NCBI GenBank assembly: GCA_023384415.1
Contig: JAHDWJ010000004.1
Coordinates: 111,675-175,674 of the forward strand
Length of the DNA: 64,000 nucleotides
Direction: 5' to 3'
Origin: Anaerolineae bacterium
GTDB lineage: Bacteria > Chloroflexota > Anaerolineae > Promineifilales > Promineifilaceae
Under the pieces are notes generated by a model, which was not told where the DNA came from, ran no database searches, and saw only the letters and a list, made by a program, of their open reading frames with translations. How positions within the stretch are numbered: position 1 is the stretch's first letter; the number at the start of each line of letters is the position of its first letter. Positions 27,403-36,650 of the stretch are shown one piece after another. The position numbers and the translations under genes were made by a program.

Positions 27403-27705
27403 TTATTGCGGCATCAGGTCAGGAGCTTCCTGTTGTAACTTTTCTATTAACCAGGCACGTACAACTGCTTGATAGGTTAAGCCTTGCCGTGCCGCATAAG
27501 ATTCAATGGCGTCAGCGTAAGATAAAGGCAAGGTGACATTAAGGGGTGTTTTAAACCTTGTCTGAATAACTGTAAAAGGTTCATCTACTTCTTCTAAATC
27601 GTCCATATATTCAGATGTATCATGGGTGTCAAACCAGGCTATTTCTTCTGCCTCTGATTTGAATTCAGGAAGTTTTGGCCTGCTATTTTCTCCTTGCTCG
27701 GTAAT
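27403..27705 (-). CDS. CopG-type antitoxin of a BrnT-like system
   Basis: The segment LPEFKSEAEEIAWFDTHDTSEY followed by a C-terminal ribbon-helix-helix (VTLPLSYADAIESYAARQGL, AVVRAWLIEKL) matches the CopG_antitoxin family. A call from the first ATG (27606, 67 residues) would remove that conserved N-terminus; family homology extends upstream, where only ATT 27705 or CTG 27723 could start. Either translation uses a rare start or the ATG has been lost. It lies directly downstream of, and would overlap, the toxin frame, as in intact pairs. Confidence 0.6.
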   Translation of the reverse strand: MTEQGENSRPKLPEFKSEAEEIAWFDTHDTSEYMDDLEEVDEPFTVIQTRFKTPLNVTLPLSYADAIESYAARQGLTYQAVVRAWLIEKLQQEAPDLMPQ

Positions 27706-27951
27706 TTTTCTTTTCGGCGGCAGTCATATCACGGGCTGTAGAACCCGAATGCGCTGTTCAGACTTTTTCGCAAATACGACCAAAAGATACCGCCCCGCTA
27801 GAGTTTGCCCATAGGCAAGGTATTTCTCACCTCCTGGTTTAACAATCCAAGGCCTATTTTGGAATAGTTCCTCAGTTTCTTCAGGTACCACACCATGCTC
27901 GTCAATCTGGTCAAGATTGAGATCACCCCACCAAAAGCGATAAGGCGACAT
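27683..27951 (-). pseudogene. BrnT-like toxin with C-terminal frameshift
   Basis: The frame 27951-27724 encodes 75 residues (IDEHGVVPEETEELFQNRPWI, YLLVVFAKKSEQRIRV) like the BrnT ribonuclease core, then ends LQPVI-stop. One base out of frame, the DNA continues as ARDMTAAEKKNYRARRK and stops at 27683, exactly the expected BrnT tail (SARDMT..EK..Y). A single indel in the codons around 27750 therefore separates the catalytic core from its C-terminus. Assembly error is possible. Restored, the toxin end would overlap the antitoxin start. Confidence 0.65.
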
Positions 27952-28183
27952 GAATTACATTATATTGTTTATTTATCAGGTATCGCAAGGGTTCAACGTA
28001 ATTCTGAATCTGGACGTAACTATTCAATCTGCCAATGGTTCATTCTTGCGCCACAAACCTTTGTTGACTATGCCCCACTTTTGTCAGGGATAATTGCTAA
28101 CAAAGTAGGGAAGTGAAGCGGTAATATTCCGGCTATGCTTATCTGCTACGTATTCATGCTGTCACCCGGTTTGTCAACTTTCT

Positions 28184-29491
28184 ATGTCACCCTCGCTGCC
28201 TGGCTACCATCTCACCCGTAACACCCTGATTAAATTGACATCTGAATTTGTTGGCCGGGCGGCTTCTTTTTTGTTGATGATTATGGCCGCCCGGCAGTTG
28301 GGCGCGGCCGCGTTCGGTTGGTACAACTATGGGCTGGCGTTAGGGTTTGTCCTGGCCCAATTGGCCGACATGGGGCTGCAACTGCTCATCTCCCGAGAAG
28401 TAGCCGTTCATCAGCGCCAGGCCCAATTCAAGGTTCAGACAGCGTTTTACCTGAAGCTGCTCCTCACCCTTCCGGTTATCTTTTTGCTCCTGCTCCTTAC
28501 TCGTGCTTATGATCCCCCCATACGCCTAAGCCTTTTCTTGATCGGCTGTATGTTATTGAGCCAGACCTACCTGGAATTTATTGGCTATGTTTTCCGGGGG
28601 CAGCAGATGTTAGCGCAGGAAGCGTGGCTGTTGGCTGGGGCGCGTCTCATCCTGGCTGTCGGTGGGGGCATTGTTTTAGCCCTGGGGGGTGGGTTATTGG
28701 CCCTGAGCAGCAGTGGACTGCTGCTGATGCTGCTTGTTACCGGCATTGGTTTGGCCCAATTGATCCGCCTGGATTGGCTGTACTTCCCTAAGGGCAACAC
28801 CCCTCTTTCCTCTGCTTTAACCGTGTTCTTTCCCGGCCGTGTTTTTTCTGGCAGGGGGGTGATGCGGGGGCTGCTGACCCAAGCCTGGCCGTTAGGAATC
28901 GCTATTTTTTTGTCTATCGCCTATACTCGTCTGGGGGTTTTGCTGCTGCAACACCGCCTGGATGAGACGGCGGTAGCTCACTTTAGCGCGGCCGCCCGGT
29001 TGGTCGAGCCAATGCAGATTATCCCGGCATCTCTATTGGCAGCCGCGTTTCCCGTATTGGCGGTGGCCTGGCAGCAGGATCCGGCGCGGGCCAAACGGCT
29101 CGGCTGGCAGCTTGGGTTATTGTTGGCGGGTTGTGCTTTGTTGTTAGCTGGTACGGGGTGGGTTGCGGCCGCGAGGCTGATTCCCTGGTTGTATGGTGAA
29201 GGGTATGGGGCGGCCGTGCCCTTGTTTAAGCTGCTGCTGTTGACCTTGCTCCCTGCCTTTCTCAACTTTAGTTTGACCCATCACCTCATCGCCCGCCATC
29301 AGCAGAGGCACATCGTTTGGTATATGGGGATTATGCTGCTGATTCATGCCGGTCTAACCTGGATGCTGCTGCCCCGGTTGGGGGCAATAGCCCCAGCTAT
29401 TTCCATGATTGTCGCCGAGATTTTCCTATTCATTACCTGTCTGGGCACCTTAAGGATTCCCATTGAAGAGTATAAAGCGACGACAGGCTAA
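28184..29491 (+). CDS. Wzx-like polysaccharide flippase
   Basis: 435 residues with about 12-14 membrane helices. The opening 'LTSEFVGRAASFLLMIMAARQLG' in part (RAASFLLMIMAARQLG) and 'GWYNYGLALGFVLAQLADMGLQ' style are typical of O-antigen flippases of the MOP superfamily. It exports undecaprenyl-linked oligosaccharides. It opens a four-gene polysaccharide cassette on the same strand. No obvious Shine-Dalgarno precedes ATG 28184. Confidence 0.88.
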   Translation: MSPSLPGYHLTRNTLIKLTSEFVGRAASFLLMIMAARQLGAAAFGWYNYGLALGFVLAQLADMGLQLLISREVAVHQRQAQFKVQTAFYLKLLLTLPVIFLLLLLTRAYDPPIRLSLFLIGCMLLSQTYLEFIGYVFRGQQMLAQEAWLLAGARLILAVGGGIVLALGGGLLALSSSGLLLMLLVTGIGLAQLIRLDWLYFPKGNTPLSSALTVFFPGRVFSGRGVMRGLLTQAWPLGIAIFLSIAYTRLGVLLLQHRLDETAVAHFSAAARLVEPMQIIPASLLAAAFPVLAVAWQQDPARAKRLGWQLGLLLAGCALLLAGTGWVAAARLIPWLYGEGYGAAVPLFKLLLLTLLPAFLNFSLTHHLIARHQQRHIVWYMGIMLLIHAGLTWMLLPRLGAIAPAISMIVAEIFLFITCLGTLRIPIEEYKATTG

Positions 29492-29522
29492 ACCCCTCTC
29501 CTGGCGGTGCCAAAAGCTGATT

Positions 29523-29579
29523 TTTAGCCGCAGATTTTGCCAGGCTAATCCCCAAAACCTGTGTTAATCTGCGGCTAAA
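29523..29579. repeat. Inverted repeat of the AGCCGCAGATT/AATCTGCGGCT family
   Basis: Perfect 14-bp arms (29523-29536 and 29566-29579, TTTAGCCGCAGATT and complement) around a 29-base loop, directly before the next gene. No T run follows; it is a dispersed repeat rather than a clear terminator. Confidence 0.65.
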
Positions 29580-29589
29580 GTCCTCCCCA

Positions 29590-31323
29590 ATGACAATGAG
29601 CTATTTGCGACACGGACGTTTTGTGGCTTTGCTTTTGCTGGCGGTGAGTTTGCCGTTTGAGCTGGATCAGCCGCTGCTCCAGGTTGGCCCTCTGGCTGTG
29701 ACCAATGTGGAGCTGCTGCTTGGGCTTGCCCTGGGGCTGACGGCGATCATTGCCCTGGCGAACCCCCGGCAGATTCGCTGGCCGGAACGTTATTGGTTCT
29801 GGCTGCTGCCCTTTTGTGTGGGAATGATGGTGGCGGCCGCGTTCGCCCCACTCTATGTAGCCAATGCGTTTAAAGCCAGTTTACGTTTGTTGAGCGGATT
29901 GCTCCTGGCTTTGGCCGTCATCCAGGTTGAACCAGGCCGCCGGGTGACCCCTTTTTTGGCCGGCGCACTGCTGATGGGTGGGTTTGCGGCCGCGCTGCCT
30001 GGCTTGGTCGAAATAATAGGGAATCGGGAGTTGATTTGGTTGTCCCCCTTTCGCGCCAAAATCACCCAGGCCGGGCCATTCCTGCGCCTCACCGGGCCGT
30101 TTGATTATGCCAACCAGGCCGCCATGTTCATTGAGGCCACCCTGTTTTTGCTGCTGCTCTTTTTTAGTCATGAATCCTTTGGCAGGCTCAAGACAGGTTT
30201 TCACGAATCAGCCCGAAACAACCAAATTCGTGTCAATTTGTGGTATTCGTGGCTGAAACCCATTGGCCTGAGTGTAGCTCTGCTGCTGTATCTCCAGGCC
30301 GCCTTTTTAACATTAAGCCGGGCCAGTTTTGCCACCCTATTGTTTGTGGCCCTGTTTTTTGCTATTGTGCTAACGGTTTGGCCCCACCCGGCGCTGAGGC
30401 GGCCGGCCGTAGGTTGGCTTGCCCTGGCTGGGGTTATCCTTGTGATGACAGCGGTGAACAGTGTGGGGAACAGTCATTTTCGCCTGCGGCTGCAAGCAGG
30501 GTCAGAGGCAGAGTGGTACCGCGCCCGGTTGGAGATGCCCGAACGGTTGACCCTCGCGGCCGGGGAAACCACCCCAGTCCCCGTGACTGTGACCAACGAA
30601 GGGCGATTTGTCTGGCATAGTGACGGCAGCACCCCTATTCAGTTGGCAGGGCGGTGGGTAGACCCAACGACTCAGGCTGAATATGGACAGGTCCGCTGGC
30701 CGTTTCCTGATCCTGTTTACCCTGGGGAGACGGTGCAAATGGATGTGGGGTTGTCTGTTCCCGCTAAGGTAGGGGAGATTGAGCTGTATTGGGATGTGGT
30801 GCAGGAGCAAGTGACCTGGTTTGGGGATAAGAGTGGCATTAGAGAAGTAACTCAGGTAGTTGTTGTGGCTGGGGAGAATGGGGCCGCGGCCGCGCTGCCG
30901 ACGCGCTACCTCAGCGAGCCAGTGCTGCCAATTCCGGATCGGGCGGTATTGTGGCAGGTGGCCTGGCAATTTTGGCGGGAACGCCCCTGGTTGGGGATTG
31001 GTCTGGATAATTTTCGCCTGCGTTATGGAGAAAAGCTGTCGGCGGCCGCCTGGAATGATACGGTGCATACCAATAATTGGTATATCGAAATGGTTGTTTC
31101 CCTGGGGTTGTTGGGCAGCATCCCATTTTTTGTCTGGTTATCTGGTTTGTTGCGCGAAATAATTCGCATAGCCATAAACCCAGATCGCAACAGATACACT
31201 CTAATTATCGCGGCCGCGCTGCTAACCTTCATGATACATGGCTTCTTAGATTTCTTTCTCTTATTCAACGCCACCGGTTTACTTTTTTGGCTGTTGGTAG
31301 GCTTGTGGGCACGGGAGAGGTAA
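29590..31323 (+). CDS. O-antigen ligase-like membrane protein with inserted Ig-like domain
   Basis: 577 residues, about 12 membrane helices, with the Wzy/WaaL family RERPWLGIGLDNFRLRYGE loop in part (RPWLGIGLDNFR, about 457-468). An extracytoplasmic beta domain of about 110 residues (305-415: TLAAGETTPVPVTVTNEGRF and VYPGETVQMDVGLSVPA) is inserted before this loop. Such a domain is not part of classical ligases. A repeat phrase TTCGTG is captured in frame in the loop around residue 205-222. It joins sugar chains to an acceptor at the cell surface. Confidence 0.83.
   Translation: MTMSYLRHGRFVALLLLAVSLPFELDQPLLQVGPLAVTNVELLLGLALGLTAIIALANPRQIRWPERYWFWLLPFCVGMMVAAAFAPLYVANAFKASLRLLSGLLLALAVIQVEPGRRVTPFLAGALLMGGFAAALPGLVEIIGNRELIWLSPFRAKITQAGPFLRLTGPFDYANQAAMFIEATLFLLLLFFSHESFGRLKTGFHESARNNQIRVNLWYSWLKPIGLSVALLLYLQAAFLTLSRASFATLLFVALFFAIVLTVWPHPALRRPAVGWLALAGVILVMTAVNSVGNSHFRLRLQAGSEAEWYRARLEMPERLTLAAGETTPVPVTVTNEGRFVWHSDGSTPIQLAGRWVDPTTQAEYGQVRWPFPDPVYPGETVQMDVGLSVPAKVGEIELYWDVVQEQVTWFGDKSGIREVTQVVVVAGENGAAAALPTRYLSEPVLPIPDRAVLWQVAWQFWRERPWLGIGLDNFRLRYGEKLSAAAWNDTVHTNNWYIEMVVSLGLLGSIPFFVWLSGLLREIIRIAINPDRNRYTLIIAAALLTFMIHGFLDFFLLFNATGLLFWLLVGLWARER
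30200..30256. repeat. Intergenic-type TTCGTG repeat inside a coding region
   Basis: TTCACGAATCAGCC...AAATTCGTGTCAATTTGTGG...ATTCGTGGCTG lies in frame in the ligase gene. The same phrase family makes up the intergenic inverted repeat at 46984-47038. Confidence 0.55.
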
Positions 31324-31327
31324 TTTT

Positions 31328-32446
31328 ATGCGGATCGGTTATGATGGTACCCCTCTGCTGGGGACACGCTCTGGAGTTGGCAGCTATACCCGGCATCTGT
31401 TAGCCCATATTGCTGACCTTCATCCAGAATGGAACTTTTTGTTGTACAGCAATCGCCCTATGAATGGGGATAACAGCCTACCCGAAGCCACGCTGGTGCC
31501 AGGTTACTTTTCTTACAGTCGCTGGTTGTGGATGCAGTTTAAACTCCCCCGGCTTATCCAGCACAGCCAACCAGATTTGTGCCATTTCACCAATAATACG
31601 GCCCCGCTGCACCATGTGACCCCCTATCTCATCACCATTCACGATGTCTCCCTTTTTCTATACAGCCAATATCACCCCCGCTCCCGTCTCCTGGCCTTGC
31701 GTTGGCTGCTGCCTGTGGTAGCCCGGCGGGCCGCTCATGTGTTGACCGTTTCAGAGTTTGCCCGGCGGGATATTATCCGTATCTTGAAGCTGCCCCCGGA
31801 GAAGGTATCGGTAGTGTACGAAGCGGCCGCGCCCCACTTCCATCCCCACACCGATTCTGCTTGCCTAAAACAACTGCGAGATCGTTACCAACTACCAGAA
31901 ACTTTTGTTTTGTATGTGGGTACGATTGAGCCGCGCAAAAATTTAACCCGGCTCGTCCAGGCCATGAGCCGTGTCTGGCGGCATTACCCTGGCTGCCCCT
32001 TAGTTTTGGTTGGGCCGAATGGGTGGTTGATGAACGGGGTGTTGGAGCAAACAGTAGCCCAGATGGAAGCGGCGGATAAAGTGCGGCTGCTTGGGTATGT
32101 GCCCGAAGAAGATTTGCCGGGGTTATACACTCTGGCGACCCTGTTTGTATTCCCGTCGCTGTATGAAGGGTTTGGCCTACCGCCATTGGAAGCGATGGCT
32201 TGCGGCACCCCTGTGCTGACCAGTCACGGCTCGGCTATGGCCGAAATTTGCGGTGAGGCGGCTTACCTGGTTGATCCGACCAGTGAAAAGGCGATTGCGG
32301 AAGGGATTCTTGGTTTGTTGGCTGATGCCGGGCAGCGACGCGGGTTAGGGGAGCGGGGATTGGTCCAGGCCAGACAATATTCCTGGCAGCGAGCTGCCCA
32401 GGAGACGGTAACGTTGTATGAGAGAGTATTGGCCAGGGGGAAGTGA
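31328..32446 (+). CDS. Family 4 glycosyltransferase (GT-B fold)
   Basis: 372 residues. N-terminal MRIGYDGTPLLGTRSGVGSY starts the acceptor domain; the donor domain has 'FVLYVGTIEPRKNLTRLV' and the EX7E-type motif 'VFPSLYEGFGLPPLEAMACGTPV'. Such enzymes transfer sugars from nucleotide donors to polyprenyl-linked acceptors on the cytoplasmic face. GAGAGG precedes ATG 31328, only five bases after the ligase gene, so translation is probably coupled. Confidence 0.93.
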   Translation: MRIGYDGTPLLGTRSGVGSYTRHLLAHIADLHPEWNFLLYSNRPMNGDNSLPEATLVPGYFSYSRWLWMQFKLPRLIQHSQPDLCHFTNNTAPLHHVTPYLITIHDVSLFLYSQYHPRSRLLALRWLLPVVARRAAHVLTVSEFARRDIIRILKLPPEKVSVVYEAAAPHFHPHTDSACLKQLRDRYQLPETFVLYVGTIEPRKNLTRLVQAMSRVWRHYPGCPLVLVGPNGWLMNGVLEQTVAQMEAADKVRLLGYVPEEDLPGLYTLATLFVFPSLYEGFGLPPLEAMACGTPVLTSHGSAMAEICGEAAYLVDPTSEKAIAEGILGLLADAGQRRGLGERGLVQARQYSWQRAAQETVTLYERVLARGK

Positions 32447-32449
32447 GCG

Positions 32450-34393
32450 GTGGGTAGTATGGGACCTTGGGATTGGGCTACCTGGCGGTTGATTATTTGG
32501 ATGGGGCTGTATCTGATGCTGGTTGCGCCGGGGGATAGGCCCTGGCTCAAAGCGTTGGCTTTGCTTGGGCTGCTGCTTTCTTTTTTGTCGGGGATACGGC
32601 TTGAAGTAGCTACGGATGGGAGGGGGGAAGGGTGTGGGTTTAGGCCAGCGGCCGCGCCTGGCCTGTTTTTGTTTTTTTATTTATTGTTGACCCTGATTGC
32701 GTATCTTGTTAGTCCGCTTCCAGCGCTGAGTTTGCCCCGCTTGCTTTATGTGACTGGGGGATTCTTTGGCTTTGCGGCTTTGTTTGCCTGGCTGAAGGAT
32801 GAGGCCCGGCTGCGACAATTTGTTGGGGGGATGGCCCTTTTTGGCGGGGGAATGGCCCTGGTGGGGTTGTTTACGGTGCAATGGCCGGAACGACAGGTGA
32901 TTGATTTGCGGCCGCTTACCGATGCTCTCCCCCACCTCAGCGGCCCTTATTCATTAAACCAGAATGCCGTAGCCGGGCTGCTGCTCCTTTTTCTGCCCTT
33001 TGCCTGGGCGGTGGCGCGGCCGCGTTCCGACTCATCCTCTGTTTTTTGGCCTGGTCGTTGGGTGGGGTGGGGTGCGGCCGCGCTTATCCTCTTTCTCCTC
33101 TTTCTCACTCAATCACGCAATGCCTGGTTAGCCCTGCCGGTGATGGCGGCCGCGTATTGGAGCTGGGGGCGGTGCCGTTTTCGCTGGCTGGCGGTTATGC
33201 TGCTGTTTCTTACCCTGCTTCCGTTTACGGTCATTTGGTGGCCGGAACTGGTTAGGCAGCAAGGCGTAGAGCCGTTGGCGACCCTGGACACCCTTACCAA
33301 AACAGGCCAGCCGCCGCCACAAAGCTGGCTTTCCAGGTTGGAGATATGGTCAGTAGCCGGGCAGGCCATCCAGGATTATCCAATCTGGGGCACGGGGCTG
33401 TTTACCTTTGTTCCCATCAGCCGGGCAAACTACCTGTTTACAGTAGTATCGCCTGATTTTGATTTCACCCATGCTCATAACTTGTTTTTGCAGGCCACCC
33501 TAAATTTAGGGGTGGGTGGGGCGTTGGTGTTGGCCGGGTGGTTGGGGATGCTGTTGTGGGGGTTGTGGCGGCCGCGTTTGAGAATAACTACAGACGACAC
33601 CAGCGTTAATGAATGGGGAGCTGTGGTGGGGACGGCGTTTGTGGGGTATTGGTGGTTTAATTTGTTTGACATGCTCTCCCTGGAGCAGCGGCAGGGGATT
33701 TTTGTCTGGCTTCTCCTGGCGGCCGCGGCTCGCCTGACCTCCCCGTCCACTCATTCCCCGCTCTCCCGCTCTCCCGCTCTCATTCTCCCCATCATCCTGC
33801 TGCTTTTGCTCCCCTTCTCTCCCGCGGCCGCGCGCAACTGGCATTTTCTGCGCCTGGATCAGAGCCGGTTCACCGGGCAGCCGCTGGTGGAACTGCCCCC
33901 GGCGGCAGCCGCTGATGCCCGGCGCACCGGATTAGTTTATTGGACACAGGGGGATGAAGCGGCCGCCTTAGCTGCCTGGCAGCAAGATACCCAGGCGGTA
34001 CCTTTTTTGCGCCAACAAGGGAGTGTGGCTCTGCTTGCCGATAACCCCACAGCCGCGATACGCTGGTATGATCTGGCCCTGCAGCTAGATGGCACCGATG
34101 GCCCGACCTATTTTTGGCGGGGGGTAGCGCAGATGGAGCGAGGGAATGACGCGGCCGCACAGCACGATTTTCAGCAGGCCATTGCCTATTTACCGGCAGA
34201 GCTGCCGGCGGCCCGTTTTCTCCAGGCCAAAGCGTGGGAGCAGTTGGGGCGGATAGAAGCACAAGAGGAGAGGTGGGAGAGTGCGGCCGCAGCCTTTGCT
34301 CAGGCGGCCGCGCTGTTTCCTGATAATCGTGATTTCCAACAGCAGCTAAATGATGTCAACCGGGCCTTAGCCGAACAAGCCGCTGAGGAATAA
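32450..34393 (+). CDS. O-antigen ligase-like protein with C-terminal TPRs
   Basis: 647 residues. Ten or so membrane helices (1-480) contain the ligase motif 'YPIWGTGLFTFVPI' and an earlier 'TQSRNAWLALP'. After a Ser/Pro run (SPSTHSPLSRSP, encoded by CTCTCCCG repeats at 33750-33792), a soluble C-terminus of TPR-like helices follows (about 515-645). GTG 32450 or ATG 32459 may start. WaaL-TPR fusions are known in several phyla. It is the second ligase in this cassette; eleven GCGGCCGC sites lie within it, the densest cluster in the window. Confidence 0.83.
   Translation: MGSMGPWDWATWRLIIWMGLYLMLVAPGDRPWLKALALLGLLLSFLSGIRLEVATDGRGEGCGFRPAAAPGLFLFFYLLLTLIAYLVSPLPALSLPRLLYVTGGFFGFAALFAWLKDEARLRQFVGGMALFGGGMALVGLFTVQWPERQVIDLRPLTDALPHLSGPYSLNQNAVAGLLLLFLPFAWAVARPRSDSSSVFWPGRWVGWGAAALILFLLFLTQSRNAWLALPVMAAAYWSWGRCRFRWLAVMLLFLTLLPFTVIWWPELVRQQGVEPLATLDTLTKTGQPPPQSWLSRLEIWSVAGQAIQDYPIWGTGLFTFVPISRANYLFTVVSPDFDFTHAHNLFLQATLNLGVGGALVLAGWLGMLLWGLWRPRLRITTDDTSVNEWGAVVGTAFVGYWWFNLFDMLSLEQRQGIFVWLLLAAAARLTSPSTHSPLSRSPALILPIILLLLLPFSPAAARNWHFLRLDQSRFTGQPLVELPPAAAADARRTGLVYWTQGDEAAALAAWQQDTQAVPFLRQQGSVALLADNPTAAIRWYDLALQLDGTDGPTYFWRGVAQMERGNDAAAQHDFQQAIAYLPAELPAARFLQAKAWEQLGRIEAQEERWESAAAAFAQAAALFPDNRDFQQQLNDVNRALAEQAAEE
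33750..33792. repeat. CTCTCCCG simple repeat inside the ligase-TPR gene
   Basis: Tandem CTCTCCCG units encode the SPLSRSPAL linker. The phrase resembles the short intergenic repeat families found elsewhere in the window. Confidence 0.6.
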
Positions 34394-34400
34394 GTCGTCC

Positions 34401-36437
34401 CTACACTAAATGGCGCGGAATTTTGTAGCTCCAACTGCGGCTGAACACAGGGGTATTGCCTTCATAAGCATTAAACAGGTGGGTGAGGTAAAAATGGGTG
34501 GTATCTGCTTGCAAATGGTTGTCCGTTTCCATACGAATGTGCCACTCTCCCCGCTGATACGCTATCCGCATCTGCACCCGCTGCTGCATCGCCACGGGAT
34601 CGTCATCAGACAAGGTTAATGTTTCTTCGCTCCATTCGTCCCACTCTAACCCGTTGTCTGGCAAATAGACGCGGCCGCTGTCATTAACAATTTTCAGTAC
34701 CGTTACCCCGTTAATCACATCATAGGTAATGGTTTGCTGCCGGAATTCGGTTCGTTTTTCTTCCAGGGGAAGCGGGGCCGAAATTTCGGCGGGAGGGAAG
34801 GGGAGAAGCTGAGCGTCACTGGGCTGCGGCCGCCGTACCGGTAAATGAAGTTGGCACCCTTCCCCACTGAACAAGGTAATGGTGACGGGCACCGGGGAAG
34901 GCCAGGCATGGCGGGCGTAGGTTGGGGACACAGCCACTCGCAGGCGGTGCCCGGCTGGCACCTGGTACCCCATCACATTAAGCTGCACCTTCACCTGATA
35001 TTGGCGGCCCGGCTCCAGCGGCGTAGGATACGCATGGCTTTCCCGATGGGTCAGGTTAAGCTGCCCCCAACTGATGAGCCGGGACTCCCCAGTGGGGGTG
35101 ACATCACAAAGACGTACAGCCACCAGGGCCAATGGTTGATCGGCTGCCAGAGTCAAGGTGACTATCGGATTGCCTAAAATATCAACGGGTTGAGAAAGCG
35201 GAGCAGAGGTAAAACTGAGGGCTTCCCCATCGCTAGATTGCTGGTTGAGGGCCGTTTCGCCGGGTGAACCGTAGCAGCCCCATTCGCCAGAGAGAAGACC
35301 ATGAGGCTGGCGGCCGCGTAATGAGAGGGTATGCGTGGGTGCGGCCGCGTCACTGAGCCATTCCCCCCGCTCATCCCCATTAAGAAACCAGACCTGCTCC
35401 GTCACATAAGGGGATGGCCAGGTCGGGTCAGCTACCCAGCGGCCAGGGCGGGTCTCATAAAGCGGGGCCGGGGGCACACTCTCCTGAATCCAACAGCGCA
35501 GCATCGGCTCATCCATGATGCCCGTCTCAATCCCCTTGAGCCAATAATCCCACCAGCGCAAACTTTCCTGCAAAAAGCCAATGGCTGGGCCTGGGGTGCC
35601 CCGTTCTGGGAAAGTGTGGGCCCAGGGGCCAATCAACCCTTTACGCGGCCCGTTCAACCCGGCCAGCAGCCGGGGAATACAGTTGTTATAGGTGTCTGCC
35701 CATCCCCCGACCACATAGACCGGTACCTCAATCGCACTGTAATCTTCACAGACTGAGCCATGCCGCCAATAACTATCCCGTGTCTGGTGGCTCACCCAAA
35801 TAGCCGCCCACGGTTCATTCGCTTCTAGTCGGGCCAGCCACATCTCCCGCCACCGCTCCCCCACATGGCGCGGATCAGGTGGGGCCGGGTTGTAGGTGAA
35901 CATCACCGTTGCCCAGGGCAGCATCTGAGCCGTCAGCAGGCATCCTCCCATATAATGCACATCATCGTGATACCGGTCATCTGTACAGGCGATGGGCATA
36001 ATCGCCTTGAGCGAAGGGGGGCGGCGGGCAGCCACCTGCAAACTGTTAAACCCACCCCAGGAGATGCCCGTCATGCCGGTCACGCCATTACACCACGGTT
36101 GGGCCGCGATCCAGGCCAAAATTTCTACAGCGTCATCCTGCTCTTGGGGCAAATATTCATCCAGCAGCAGGCCATCTGAGTCACCGCTGCCACGCATATC
36201 AGCCCGGACGATAGCATACCCATGCCCGGCCAGATACGGTTGGCGCATGGCATCCCGTACTGAGGTGTAATCACTTTTGCGATAGGGGATATATTCAAAA
36301 ATGGCGGGTACGGGTTCATTTTCGGCGTTTTCCGGCAGCCAGATACGGGCAGCAATGCGGTTGCCATCGGCCAGGGGTATCCAATAATTTTCTATCTCAC
36401 GAATGGGGGAGGGGAACTCTGTTCTCAGGTGATTCAT
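34401..36437 (-). CDS. CocE/NonD-family alpha/beta hydrolase (S15-like)
   Basis: 678 residues. The N-terminal hydrolase has the nucleophile elbow TGISWGGFNSL (Ser about 124), an aspartate in VGGWADTYNN and a histidine in GPWAHTFPE, the triad of cocaine esterase/Xaa-Pro dipeptidyl peptidase relatives. The C-terminal jelly-roll (about 430-570: GHRLRVAVSP) and an extra beta region complete it. Cytosolic ester or amide hydrolase; the substrate is unknown. It is convergent with the polysaccharide cassette. Confidence 0.9.
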   Translation of the reverse strand: MNHLRTEFPSPIREIENYWIPLADGNRIAARIWLPENAENEPVPAIFEYIPYRKSDYTSVRDAMRQPYLAGHGYAIVRADMRGSGDSDGLLLDEYLPQEQDDAVEILAWIAAQPWCNGVTGMTGISWGGFNSLQVAARRPPSLKAIMPIACTDDRYHDDVHYMGGCLLTAQMLPWATVMFTYNPAPPDPRHVGERWREMWLARLEANEPWAAIWVSHQTRDSYWRHGSVCEDYSAIEVPVYVVGGWADTYNNCIPRLLAGLNGPRKGLIGPWAHTFPERGTPGPAIGFLQESLRWWDYWLKGIETGIMDEPMLRCWIQESVPPAPLYETRPGRWVADPTWPSPYVTEQVWFLNGDERGEWLSDAAAPTHTLSLRGRQPHGLLSGEWGCYGSPGETALNQQSSDGEALSFTSAPLSQPVDILGNPIVTLTLAADQPLALVAVRLCDVTPTGESRLISWGQLNLTHRESHAYPTPLEPGRQYQVKVQLNVMGYQVPAGHRLRVAVSPTYARHAWPSPVPVTITLFSGEGCQLHLPVRRPQPSDAQLLPFPPAEISAPLPLEEKRTEFRQQTITYDVINGVTVLKIVNDSGRVYLPDNGLEWDEWSEETLTLSDDDPVAMQQRVQMRIAYQRGEWHIRMETDNHLQADTTHFYLTHLFNAYEGNTPVFSRSWSYKIPRHLV

Positions 36438-36491
36438 TGCTTAATCATGCCTGCTATTGGTTGAATTGGCAATAATTTTATCTGACTGGGG

Positions 36492-36497
36492 TATAAT
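36492..36497 (+). promoter_or_regulatory. Possible -10 element upstream of the kinase pair
   Basis: TATAAT lies about 154 bases before ATG 36651 in a 213-base gap that contains no gene. A clear -35 at normal spacing is not visible. Confidence 0.3.
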
Positions 36498-36650
36498 CCG
36501 CTTACTCTCTATGCCTTTAGGGTTGTGTAGCTGTTTAGCCTGCTGAGAACATGAGCTTTCCGAAGGTTTTGGGAAGGTGCTAACGAGTGGTATAACCCTG
36601 CGGAAGGCTGAACAGTTAAAGGGCTGCATCAGATCAATGGGTAAAAGCTT

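Noticed and set aside
27895..28116. 73-codon plus-strand frame antisense to the BrnT-like gene
   Set aside because: No homology; it shadows the toxin gene start and its leader.
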